Shown here: positions 39,735-47,272 of the stretch, piece by piece | Layout of the letters: each line of letters starts with the position of its first letter | Position numbering within the stretch: position 1 is the first letter of the stretch | Origin: Spirochaetales bacterium | GTDB lineage: Bacteria; Spirochaetota; Spirochaetia; SZUA-6; DRHE01 | Reading direction: 5' to 3' | DNA length: 56,725 nucleotides | Assembly: GCA_016935715.1 (NCBI GenBank) | Contig: JAFGQJ010000221.1 | Location: forward strand, 1 to 56,725 | Position numbers and translations under genes: made by a program | Notes under the pieces: generated by a model | The model's input: only the letters and a program-made list of their open reading frames with translations | Told to the model about the DNA's origin: nothing | Databases searched by the model: none

Positions 39735-40687
39735 GCTGCCTTCCTCTGCTGCTTTCTCTGCTTGATCAGGTAATCGAGAAGCGGCGCGAACATGTTGGCC
39801 AGGAGCGTGGCGAACATCACCGCCGCCGGCCAGGCGCTGAAGGTGCGGATCACCACGACCATGATTCCGAAGAAGATGCCGTAGATCCACCTTCCCGTGC
39901 CGGTAGTCTGGGAGGCGGATACCGGTTCGGTGATCACGAAGAACACGCCGAAGATGAAGCTGCCGGCGAACAGGGCGTAGACGGGATTTCCCGCGGAGGA
40001 CAGCCCTGTCAGCCAGAAAGCCGTCTGGGCGGCCAGGAATCCGGCAAACCCGCCGACCACGATCTGCCAGGCCGCGGCCTTCTTCCAGACGATGTACAGG
40101 CCTCCCAGGATCAGGAGAACGGCGCTCGTCTCACCGAGGCTGCCGGAGACGTTGCCCAGAAACAGGTGGAGCCAGGGTGTGGAGACCCCCCTGGCGAACT
40201 GAGACAGCGGCGTGGCCTGGCCGATGATGTCGGCGGCCGCCGCCTGGTAACGGGCGAATCCGCCCGGGAAGGCGATGAAGGGGTTGGCCCAGGCTGCGGT
40301 CAGCTGTCCGCCGAAGCTGACGTACAGGAAGGCGCGACCCACCATGGCCGGATTGAACACGTTCTTCCCGAAGCCGCCGAAGGCCATCTTGCCGAACAGG
40401 ATCCCCACCAGCGCCCCGAGTGCCGCCATCCAGTAGGGGATGGTCGGGGGCAGGGACAGGGCCAGTATGAAGCTGCTGACGAACACGGCGGAGGTTGCCG
40501 GCTCCTTCCTGTGCCGGAGGAACAGGAATTCGGTTAGAAATCCGACCACGTTGACGATCGCCAGAATGACCAGGGCCCTCCAGCCGTAAAAGTATACCGA
40601 GGCGATGACGGCGGGGATCAGGGCATAGAGGACCCGCTTCATCGGAAGCTGCCAGAGGATCAGCTTCTGTTTCTTAGCTTCCGCCAT
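39731..40687 (-). CDS. nqrB: Na+-translocating NADH:quinone reductase, subunit B
   Basis: A 318-residue membrane subunit with about ten spans. The family signature GGFGKNVFNPAMVGRAFLY is at about 112-130, the candidate covalent FMN threonine is in GQATPLSQF, and the late motif FVITEPVSA is near 265. At 318 residues it is shorter than classical NqrB (about 410) and near RnfD length; nqrF in the same operon favours Nqr. It is the first gene of the operon. No nqrA is found in front of it, where it normally stands. Confidence 0.9.
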   Translation of the reverse strand: MAEAKKQKLILWQLPMKRVLYALIPAVIASVYFYGWRALVILAIVNVVGFLTEFLFLRHRKEPATSAVFVSSFILALSLPPTIPYWMAALGALVGILFGKMAFGGFGKNVFNPAMVGRAFLYVSFGGQLTAAWANPFIAFPGGFARYQAAAADIIGQATPLSQFARGVSTPWLHLFLGNVSGSLGETSAVLLILGGLYIVWKKAAAWQIVVGGFAGFLAAQTAFWLTGLSSAGNPVYALFAGSFIFGVFFVITEPVSASQTTGTGRWIYGIFFGIMVVVIRTFSAWPAAVMFATLLANMFAPLLDYLIKQRKQQRKAA

Positions 40688-40719
40688 TCGTGAAAACCTC
40701 CACAGTATTGTCGAGCCCA

Positions 40720-40747
40720 TTATTATTAATTATGCGAAGCTTGGCAA
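40720..40747 (-). promoter_or_regulatory. Predicted nqr operon promoter
   Basis: On the minus strand TTGCCA (40742-40747) is followed after 16 bases by TAATAA (40720-40725), in an AT-rich stretch unlike the surrounding sequence. The leader would be about 25 bases. Confidence 0.5.
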
Positions 40748-40781
40748 GGGCAACCGGATCTGCTATACAGGGAAGGAATCG

Positions 40782-41327
40782 ATGATAGGCTTTCGCTTGC
40801 ATCTCAAACATCGTGCCGACGGGAGGGTGTTTTTCACCATTCCCCTCGGCTACAAAATCCTCCTCCTGGCCATCGGGCTGCTGATCCTCGTTTCTCTGAT
40901 CGTGACCCCAGAGCCGGGCGCCGGGAACATCTTCATCCGGGAAAATACCATCCCCCTGATCATCTGCCTGTTCTCGCTCCTCGGGGCAGCCTACCACGAG
41001 TGCTGGATTTTCGACCGGAAGCTCGGCCGGGTCACCTATCAGAACGGCCTGATCGCCCTTCACAGCAACCGGGTGTACCGAATCGAAGATCTGGAGGGGG
41101 TGGAGGTCTCCCAGTTCGTGCGGGGGAAGGCCGGCTCCGCCCAGCAGGTCAGGAGAACGGCGGCTCTGCGCCCGATCGTCACCCTGTCCCTTCAAACCGG
41201 GGACGGCAGGAGCCTCCGCCTGGAGAACTACAGGCCTTCCCAAATCGGAAAGGTGGAAGCCACGGGACGGGCCATCGCCGAGCACTGCGGCATTCCATAC
41301 GAGATCCTGATTCAGGGATCGAAATAG
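40782..41327 (+). CDS. Small membrane protein with PH-like cytoplasmic part, unrecognised
   Basis: A 181-residue protein with two hydrophobic segments at about 22-42 and 56-72. A soluble part follows with the run WIFDRKLGRVTYQNGLIALHSNRVYRI, then beta-rich sequence ending EHCGIPYEILIQG. The pattern resembles small bacterial PH-like membrane proteins, but no family can be named. The ATG has a GGAAGGAA site. It diverges from nqrB, and its last 16 bases overlap the end of oppF on the other strand. Confidence 0.75.
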   Translation: MIGFRLHLKHRADGRVFFTIPLGYKILLLAIGLLILVSLIVTPEPGAGNIFIRENTIPLIICLFSLLGAAYHECWIFDRKLGRVTYQNGLIALHSNRVYRIEDLEGVEVSQFVRGKAGSAQQVRRTAALRPIVTLSLQTGDGRSLRLENYRPSQIGKVEATGRAIAEHCGIPYEILIQGSK

Positions 41328-42319
41328 AGGAAACAGGCGACTTCGTGATTCTCCTCGATCTCTTTGAGCTGAGGAATGTTGTTCTCGCACTTCTCGGGCA
41401 TGGCGTTGGGACAGCGGTCGTAGAAATAGCAGCCATGGCGTTCCGTGTCCGGTGAAGGGACATCTCCCTCCAGGATGATCCGCTTCCGCCGTCTCTCCAC
41501 CGCCGGGTCCGGAATCGGTACAGCCGACAGCAGCGCCTTGGTGTAGGGGTGCATCGGCTTCTTGTACAGCGCCTTGGAGTCCGCGATCTCCACTATCACC
41601 CCCAGATACATCACCGCCACCCTGTTGGATATGTGCTCGATCACCGCCAGATCGTGGGCAATGAACATGTAGGTGAGGTTGAACTCCTCCTGCAGGTCGT
41701 TTAGGAGATTCAGGATCTGACTTTGAATCGAAACGTCCAAAGCGCTGATCGGTTCATCCGCCAGGATTAGCTTGGGATTCAGGGCCAGGGCGCGGGCCAC
41801 GCCGATTCTCTGGCGCTGCCCCCCCGAGAACTCGTGGGGATAGCGGTTCACGAAGAAGCGGGAAAGGCCGACCTTTTCCATCAGCTCCTCCACCTGCTTC
41901 TGGATGTCCCTCTTCGTGTACTTGAGAATCCCCCGTTTCGAGTAGATCCGCAGAGGCTCGCCGATGATGGCCCCCGCTGTCATGCGCGGGTTCAGCGATG
42001 CGTAGGGATCCTGAAAGACCATCTGCAGGTCCATGCGGGCCTTGAGCAGCTGCTGCCTGGAGGCCTTGCAGAGATCCGCGCCCTCGAAGAGGACCTCTCC
42101 ATCTGTAGGCTTGTACAGCTGGGCGATGCAGCGGGCCGTCGTCGACTTGCCGCAACCGGACTCACCCACCAGCCCCATGGTTTCTCCCCTGCGGATGCTG
42201 AAGTTGATCCCGTCCACCGCCCGGATGGCTCCGACCTGGCGCCTGAACAGCAATCCCTCCTCGATGGGGAAGTGCATCTTGAGATTCTTGACCTGTACCA
42301 GTGTGTTGGCGGCGGCCAT
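41312..42319 (-). CDS. oppF: Oligopeptide ABC importer ATPase OppF
   Basis: A 335-residue ATPase. Walker A is GESGCGKST at about 53-61, the signature is FSGGQRQRIG, Walker B is LILADEP, and the switch histidine is in FIAHDLAV. The C-terminal Opp/Dpp extension holds a CYFYDRCPNAMPEKC cysteine motif found in OppF/DppF proteins. It pairs with OppD to power peptide uptake. It is the last gene of oppABCDF and follows oppD with no spacer. Confidence 0.93.
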   Translation of the reverse strand: MAAANTLVQVKNLKMHFPIEEGLLFRRQVGAIRAVDGINFSIRRGETMGLVGESGCGKSTTARCIAQLYKPTDGEVLFEGADLCKASRQQLLKARMDLQMVFQDPYASLNPRMTAGAIIGEPLRIYSKRGILKYTKRDIQKQVEELMEKVGLSRFFVNRYPHEFSGGQRQRIGVARALALNPKLILADEPISALDVSIQSQILNLLNDLQEEFNLTYMFIAHDLAVIEHISNRVAVMYLGVIVEIADSKALYKKPMHPYTKALLSAVPIPDPAVERRRKRIILEGDVPSPDTERHGCYFYDRCPNAMPEKCENNIPQLKEIEENHEVACFLYFDP

Positions 42320-43300
42320 CTAGTTCTTCTCCTCATACAGCCAGCAACGTACCGTTCTTCCATCCAGGTTGAACTCGGGAGGATACTTACGCCTGCAGAT
42401 GTCCATGGCGTATTCACAGCGGGGATGAAAGCTGCACACGTCGGGAAGATCGATCAGATTCGGGGGCTGTCCCTCGATGGAGTACAGCCTCTGCTTGCCC
42501 GGCTTGTCCAGACGCGGAACGGATTTGATCAGGCCCTGGGTATAGGGGTGCTTGGGGTCCTGGTACAGCTCGTCGACCGTGGCCTTCTCCACGATCTTTC
42601 CGGCATACATTACGCAGATGTTGTCGCACATTCCCGCTACCACACCGAGGTCGTGGGTGATGAGGATCACCGCGGTGCCCAGCTTGACGCTGAGATCCTT
42701 GATGATCTCCAGGATCTGGGCCTGGATGGTCACATCCAGGGCCGTGCTGGGCTCATCGGCGATCAGCACCTCCGGGTTGCAGCTCAGGGCCATGGCGATC
42801 ATGACCCGCTGGCGCATGCCGCCGGAGAACTGGTGGGGATAGTCGTCGACCCGCTTTCCGGGATTGGGGATACCCACCATGCGCAGCATATCGATGGCCT
42901 TGTCCTTGGCCTGAGTCTTGTCCAGCCCCTGGTGCAGCCGGATCGTTTCGATCATCTGGGTGGAGATGCGCAGAAAGGGATTGAGAGACGTCATGGGATC
43001 CTGGAAGATCATGGAGATCTTCTGTCCCCGAATCTGGCGAATTTTATCGACCGGATAGTCCAGTATGTTCCTGCCCTGGAGCAAAGCCTGGCCGGACATG
43101 ATACGTCCGGGCGGCGAGGGGATGAGCTTCATGACCGAGAGACAGGACACGGACTTTCCGCAGCCCGATTCCCCCACCAGGCCCAGGGTCTCCCCCTTGT
43201 GCAGCTCGAAGGAAATGCCGTCGACCGCCTTGACCACGCCGTCGTCGGTGCTGAAATACGTGCGCAGATCCTCGACCTGCAGGACCAGCTCTTCGTTCAT
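42320..43300 (-). CDS. oppD: Oligopeptide ABC importer ATPase OppD
   Basis: A 326-residue ATPase. Walker A is GESGCGKS at about 38-45, the signature is FSGGMRQRV, Walker B is VLIADEP, and the switch is LITHDLGV. The Opp/Dpp C-terminal motif LPDVCSFHPRCEYAMDIC binds an iron-sulfur cluster in some homologues. ATG at 43300 is annotated; a GTG at 43309 lies closer to the AAGGAG site and is also possible. The gene order B-C-D-F fits the Opp family. Confidence 0.93.
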   Translation of the reverse strand: MNEELVLQVEDLRTYFSTDDGVVKAVDGISFELHKGETLGLVGESGCGKSVSCLSVMKLIPSPPGRIMSGQALLQGRNILDYPVDKIRQIRGQKISMIFQDPMTSLNPFLRISTQMIETIRLHQGLDKTQAKDKAIDMLRMVGIPNPGKRVDDYPHQFSGGMRQRVMIAMALSCNPEVLIADEPSTALDVTIQAQILEIIKDLSVKLGTAVILITHDLGVVAGMCDNICVMYAGKIVEKATVDELYQDPKHPYTQGLIKSVPRLDKPGKQRLYSIEGQPPNLIDLPDVCSFHPRCEYAMDICRRKYPPEFNLDGRTVRCWLYEEKN

Positions 43301-43327
43301 CGTATGCACTTCACTCCTTCTGCGTCT

Positions 43328-44431
43328 CTACAGCTTGTTCTTGCTCTGGGGATCCAGGGCGTCCCGCAGCCCGTCACCCAGGAAGTTCATGGCGAACAGA
43401 AAGGCCACCATGGCGATCGCAGGGAAGAACAGACGCCACGGGTAGAGGTTCATCCCTTCCACTCCTTCGCTGACCAGGGAACCCCAGGAGGCGAAGGGGG
43501 CCTGAACGCCCAGACCCAAGAACGAAAGAAAGGATTCCAGCATGATGAAGGTGGGAATGCGCAGTGTGGAGAAAACCACGATTACCCCCAGGGTGTTCGG
43601 TACCAGATGGCGGAAAACGATCCTGGGAGTGCTGGCACCGATGCTGCGGGCCGCCTCGACGAACTCCGAGTTTTTCAGAGAAATCAGTTGTCCCCGCACG
43701 ACCCGGGCTACAGTCAGCCAGCTGACGATGGCCAGGGCAAAGAAGAGGTTGAGGATGTTCCTGCCGAACAGGGCCATGAGAATGATGACGAGCATCATGT
43801 AGGGCAGCCCATACATCACGTCGATGACCCTGGTGATGATGTAGTCCACCCTGCCCCCGAGGTATCCGGCCAGGGCGCCGATGACGATGCCGATGAACAC
43901 CGAGGTTATGGTGCCGATGACACCGATGGCGATCGACACCTGTCCACCGTAGATGATGCGGGCCAGCAAATCCCTGCCCAGGGAATCGGTGCCCAGGATG
44001 TATCGCCGTTCGTGGACTTTTACGGTTTTGCCGTCGATCTCGCGGGTCTCTGTGGCCACCTGCTCCTTGAGCCTGGACAGTTGACCTCGCTCCTGATCGT
44101 TCAGCTCGCTGCGGCCCATCTTGTTCGCCATGGCCAGCAGGAGTGTCTCCTCCCTATCCACCAGCAGCTCACCGGCTGTCTTGTTCAGGGAGGGCGGCAG
44201 GTACTGATGCTCGATTACCTGATACTTGTACGAATAGATCGGCAGGATCGGTGCGGTGATCGACAGGATCGCATAAACGATGACCACCACCAGGCCGAAC
44301 ATGGCCATCTTGTTCTTCTTCAACCGCCGCCAGGCGTCCTTCCAGAGGCTGACCCCCTTGATCGGCTGATTGAGCTCACTTACAAAGATATCTTTTTTCT
44401 CTTTGGTTTTTTCTATGGCCGCGGCACCCAT
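43328..44431 (-). CDS. oppC: Oligopeptide ABC importer permease OppC
   Basis: A 367-residue permease with six spans. The cytoplasmic N-terminus reaches to about residue 40, span 1 is at about 43-63, and the transmembrane permease domain is at about 160-350, with the ATPase-contact motif EFVEAARSIGASTPRIVFRH. The loop between span 1 and the permease domain is enlarged to about 90 residues, highly charged (SELNDQERGQLSRLKEQ), and should be periplasmic. ATG at 44431 is chosen over upstream codons because of an AGGTG site. Confidence 0.92.
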   Translation of the reverse strand: MGAAAIEKTKEKKDIFVSELNQPIKGVSLWKDAWRRLKKNKMAMFGLVVVIVYAILSITAPILPIYSYKYQVIEHQYLPPSLNKTAGELLVDREETLLLAMANKMGRSELNDQERGQLSRLKEQVATETREIDGKTVKVHERRYILGTDSLGRDLLARIIYGGQVSIAIGVIGTITSVFIGIVIGALAGYLGGRVDYIITRVIDVMYGLPYMMLVIILMALFGRNILNLFFALAIVSWLTVARVVRGQLISLKNSEFVEAARSIGASTPRIVFRHLVPNTLGVIVVFSTLRIPTFIMLESFLSFLGLGVQAPFASWGSLVSEGVEGMNLYPWRLFFPAIAMVAFLFAMNFLGDGLRDALDPQSKNKL

Positions 44432-44444
44432 ATACTTCACACCT

Positions 44445-45374
44445 CTAGCTGTAGGAAATCCTGGGATCGAGGAATCCATAGACGATGTCGACTATGAAGT
44501 TCATGATTACGAGAATCACCGAATACACGATCACCGTGCCCATCAGCAGGGTATAGTCCCTGTTGAAGGCAGCCTGAACAAAGAACTGCCCCAACCCCGG
44601 CACCCTGAAAATCCTCTCCACCACCACCGAGCCGGTGATGATGCCTGCGAAGGCCGGCCCCAGGTAGCTGACCACGGGCAGCAGTGCCCCTTTCAGAACG
44701 TGCTTGAACATGATCACGATCTCCCGCAGGCCCTTGGCCCGGGCGGTGCGTACGTAGTCGGAGCGCAGCACCTCGAGGATGCTGGCTCTGGAAAGACGTG
44801 CATTGTAGGCGAAGTAGGGAAATGACAGGGTTATCACCGGCATGATGATTGTTACCCACCCCTGCGGCCCGGTGATCCAGCCGGAGGTGGGAAGCCATCC
44901 GAGCTTCAAGGCGAAGAAGTACATCAGGACAGGTCCGATGACGAAAAGAGGCACGGTAATACCGATCACGGCGAAGGACATTGCCGTATAATCGACCCAG
45001 GTGTTCTGCCGAACCGCAGAGATCATCCCCACGCCTATTCCCAGAGTCACGGCGATACCTAGGGCAATACTCCCTAGGATCAATGAATTCGGCAGGCTGT
45101 TGAAGATGAAATAGTTCACATCGTGATCGTAGTAGCGGAAGGAAGGACCAAGGTCTCCGGTAAGAACATCGAGCAGATAGCGGCCGTACTGGACAATCAG
45201 CGGCTCATCCAGATGATACTTTTTTTCTATATTCCTCAGAATCTCCTGGGGGAGTCTCTTTTCTCGATCAAAGGGACCACCCGGTGCCAGCCGAATAATG
45301 AAGAAGCTAATCGTGATGATGACAAAGAGCGTGGGGATCATCCCGATAAGCCGGCGTATGATGAATTTGGTCAT
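44445..45374 (-). CDS. oppB: Oligopeptide ABC importer permease OppB
   Basis: A 309-residue permease with six spans. The N-terminal motif IIRRLIGMIPTLFVIITISFF and the contact loop DYVRTARAKGLREIVIMFKH near 205-224 are typical of OppB/DppB. It is separated from oppA by 127 bases containing a hairpin and a separate promoter, and is followed after 13 bases by oppC. Confidence 0.94.
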   Translation of the reverse strand: MTKFIIRRLIGMIPTLFVIITISFFIIRLAPGGPFDREKRLPQEILRNIEKKYHLDEPLIVQYGRYLLDVLTGDLGPSFRYYDHDVNYFIFNSLPNSLILGSIALGIAVTLGIGVGMISAVRQNTWVDYTAMSFAVIGITVPLFVIGPVLMYFFALKLGWLPTSGWITGPQGWVTIIMPVITLSFPYFAYNARLSRASILEVLRSDYVRTARAKGLREIVIMFKHVLKGALLPVVSYLGPAFAGIITGSVVVERIFRVPGLGQFFVQAAFNRDYTLLMGTVIVYSVILVIMNFIVDIVYGFLDPRISYS

Positions 45375-45407
45375 TCCGACACAACTCCGAACGATTTCTT
45401 TTGGGGC

Positions 45408-45439
45408 ATTATAATGTTTTGGGTATTGTACGACAATAC
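45408..45439 (-). promoter_or_regulatory. Internal promoter of oppBCDF with overlapping inverted repeat
   Basis: On the minus strand TTGTCG (45431-45436) and a perfect TATAAT (45408-45413) are 17 bases apart. A 7-base inverted repeat, GTATTGT/ACAATAC (45423-45439, 3-base centre), covers the -35 hexamer and could be a repressor site. This lets the membrane and ATPase genes be expressed apart from oppA. Confidence 0.55.
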
Positions 45440-45444
45440 AATGA

Positions 45445-45471
45445 AAGGGAGCCGGACAAACCGGCTCCCTT
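45445..45471 (-). terminator. Hairpin behind oppA
   Basis: A perfect 11-base-pair stem (AAGGGAGCCGG/CCGGCTCCCTT) with a 5-base loop lies 30 bases after the oppA stop. The bases after it in the minus direction are only weakly T-rich, so it is a partial terminator or an mRNA-stabilising end for the abundant oppA message. Confidence 0.6.
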
Positions 45472-45501
45472 CTCTATGCATGTTCAGACGTCTAAATTCT
45501 C

Positions 45502-47118
45502 TTACTTCAGATAGATGAACTTCCAGGGATGGATACCCTGCACGGATCCGTACCAACCGCCCCACTTGTCCAGATCGATCAGGTCGAGATTCGTGTAGTG
45601 ATAAATCGGGAGAATGCCCTGATCCTGTGTGATGAAAATTTCTTCTGCTTCCCGAAGGGTGTCGAGCCTCTTCTGGCCGGCTGGCATTCTGGCGGCACTC
45701 TGGAGAAGCTCGTCGAATTTCGGATTGCTGTATTTTCCGTAGTTCATGCCACCGTCGGTTTGGAACAGCTCGAGGAAGGTGTTCGGGTCCTGGTAGTCAC
45801 CTACCCAACCCATACGAAGAACCTGGAAATCCTGCTCCTTGCCTCTGGCTAGCAGAGTCTTCCATTCCACGTTTTCAATCTTGAACACCACTCCCAGGTT
45901 CGTTTCCCACTGCTGCTGGACATACTCGGCTATCTTCTTATGGCCTTCGGAGGTGTTGTAGAGGATGGTCAGATCAGGAAACCCCTGCCCTCCGGGAAAA
46001 CCGGCATCCGCGAGTAGCTGCTTGGCCATCTCCACATTGTACGGATTACCCTTGGGGGGTTTATACCCGGGGAACTCGGGAACGATGACGTTCGCCGGAA
46101 TCTGGCCTCCTCGAGAGACTTTCTCAACGAGGGTCTGGCGATCGATCGCCATGGACAGGGCCTTGCGCACCCGAACGTCGTTCAGCGGCTTCATGCCATG
46201 ATTGACCTCGTAGAAATACGTAGCCAGCTGGGGGGAAACCTGGAAATCGTCCCGGGTTTTCAAAGCATCGATCTGGTCTGTGGGAATCAAACCTCGGTTC
46301 CAGTCGGCCTCCCCGGCCAGGTACATGTTGAGGCCGGTGTTGTAGTCATCCGTCGGAATGAAGATGATCTTGTCCAACTTCACCGCATCGGCGTCCCAGT
46401 ACATATCGTTCTTCACGACTGTCAGCACTTCCTGGGGTTTCCACTCTTCGAGCAGAAATGGTCCATTGCAGACCATGTTGCCCGGCAGCGTCCACTGATC
46501 TCCGTATTTCTCTATTGTATGCAGCGGCACGATCGCAAACGCCTGGTGAGGCAGCATGCCGATCACATACGGTGCCGGCCCAACCAGATCCATCTGGAAG
46601 GTATAGTCATCAAGGGCTCGGATCTGAACCGCCTCCGGACCCGCTTCACCTTCGTTGTACTCGGCGGCGCCTTTGACCACCATGGTCATCATCCAGGCGT
46701 AGGGCGCACCGGTTTCAGGATTTAGTTCCCGCAGCCACGAATCCACGACTGTCTGGGCGGTGATCGGCACTCCGTCGCTCCAAGTCGACTTGCGCAATTT
46801 AAAGGTATAGACCAGGCCGTCATCGCTGATGGTCCAGCTCTCCGCCACGGCCGGTATGCCGTCGTTTGTCTTGGGATCGTTGATCAGCAATCCTTCGAAC
46901 AGAGCCATGTAGATCCTGTGAGAAGTCGTATCTTCCATCAGAGCCGCATCCAGGGTCGGCGGCTCTGAACCATTGAGGATGGTAAAGACGACTTCTTCCC
47001 TGGCAGTTTCCGCAGCCGGCGCTGCGGCCTCCGGGGCAGGTCCTTCCTCGCCTTTGCCGCCCGCAAATCCCAGTGCGGCAACGAAGAGAACCATGAGCAA
47101 TACCAAAAGCTTTTTCAT
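45502..47118 (-). CDS. oppA: Oligopeptide-binding protein OppA
   Basis: A 538-residue extracytoplasmic peptide receptor of the SBP-5 family. The signal peptide covers residues 1-19 (KKLLVLLMVLFVAALGFAG) with no lipobox cysteine, followed by a low-complexity Glu/Pro/Ala linker to about 42. Family sequence begins at NGSEPPTLDAALMEDTTSH, and the motif RVRKALSMAIDR is near 325. The ATG has an AAAGGAGG site. It is the first gene of the opp operon. Confidence 0.95.
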   Translation of the reverse strand: MKKLLVLLMVLFVAALGFAGGKGEEGPAPEAAAPAAETAREEVVFTILNGSEPPTLDAALMEDTTSHRIYMALFEGLLINDPKTNDGIPAVAESWTISDDGLVYTFKLRKSTWSDGVPITAQTVVDSWLRELNPETGAPYAWMMTMVVKGAAEYNEGEAGPEAVQIRALDDYTFQMDLVGPAPYVIGMLPHQAFAIVPLHTIEKYGDQWTLPGNMVCNGPFLLEEWKPQEVLTVVKNDMYWDADAVKLDKIIFIPTDDYNTGLNMYLAGEADWNRGLIPTDQIDALKTRDDFQVSPQLATYFYEVNHGMKPLNDVRVRKALSMAIDRQTLVEKVSRGGQIPANVIVPEFPGYKPPKGNPYNVEMAKQLLADAGFPGGQGFPDLTILYNTSEGHKKIAEYVQQQWETNLGVVFKIENVEWKTLLARGKEQDFQVLRMGWVGDYQDPNTFLELFQTDGGMNYGKYSNPKFDELLQSAARMPAGQKRLDTLREAEEIFITQDQGILPIYHYTNLDLIDLDKWGGWYGSVQGIHPWKFIYLK

Positions 47119-47181
47119 AGATCCTCCTTTAAAAGATCTTTATGAATTTTAGTCTTGCAGCTACGCTGCGTCCAACCATAA

Positions 47182-47210
47182 ATAATCAACGCTTTTGATG
47201 AATAAGTCAA
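47182..47210 (-). promoter_or_regulatory. Predicted oppA promoter
   Basis: On the minus strand TTGACT (47205-47210) is followed after 17 bases by GATTAT (47182-47187). The leader of about 55 bases contains a small GCAGC/GCTGC hairpin before the ribosome-binding site. Confidence 0.55.
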
Positions 47211-47228
47211 GGCAAAATTCCCCCTGTG

Positions 47229-47256
47229 TTCAGGAGCCCTCCTGTTCGTGTATAGT
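47229..47256 (+). promoter_or_regulatory. Candidate promoter of the VWA/MoxR operon
   Basis: TTCAGG (47229-47234) is followed after 16 bases by TATAGT (47251-47256). It would start transcription about 10 bases before the ATG at 47273, leaving no room for a ribosome-binding site. Confidence 0.35.
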
Positions 47257-47272
47257 CTCCATTGGTTCAGCG

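Noticed and set aside
41834..44497. An 887-codon open frame on the plus strand
   Set aside because: It is antisense to oppF, oppD and oppC and consists of His/Asp/Gly-rich shadow sequence.
47119..47272. Riboswitch upstream of oppA
   Set aside because: Only a small 5-base-pair hairpin is present in a short leader, with no known aptamer pattern.
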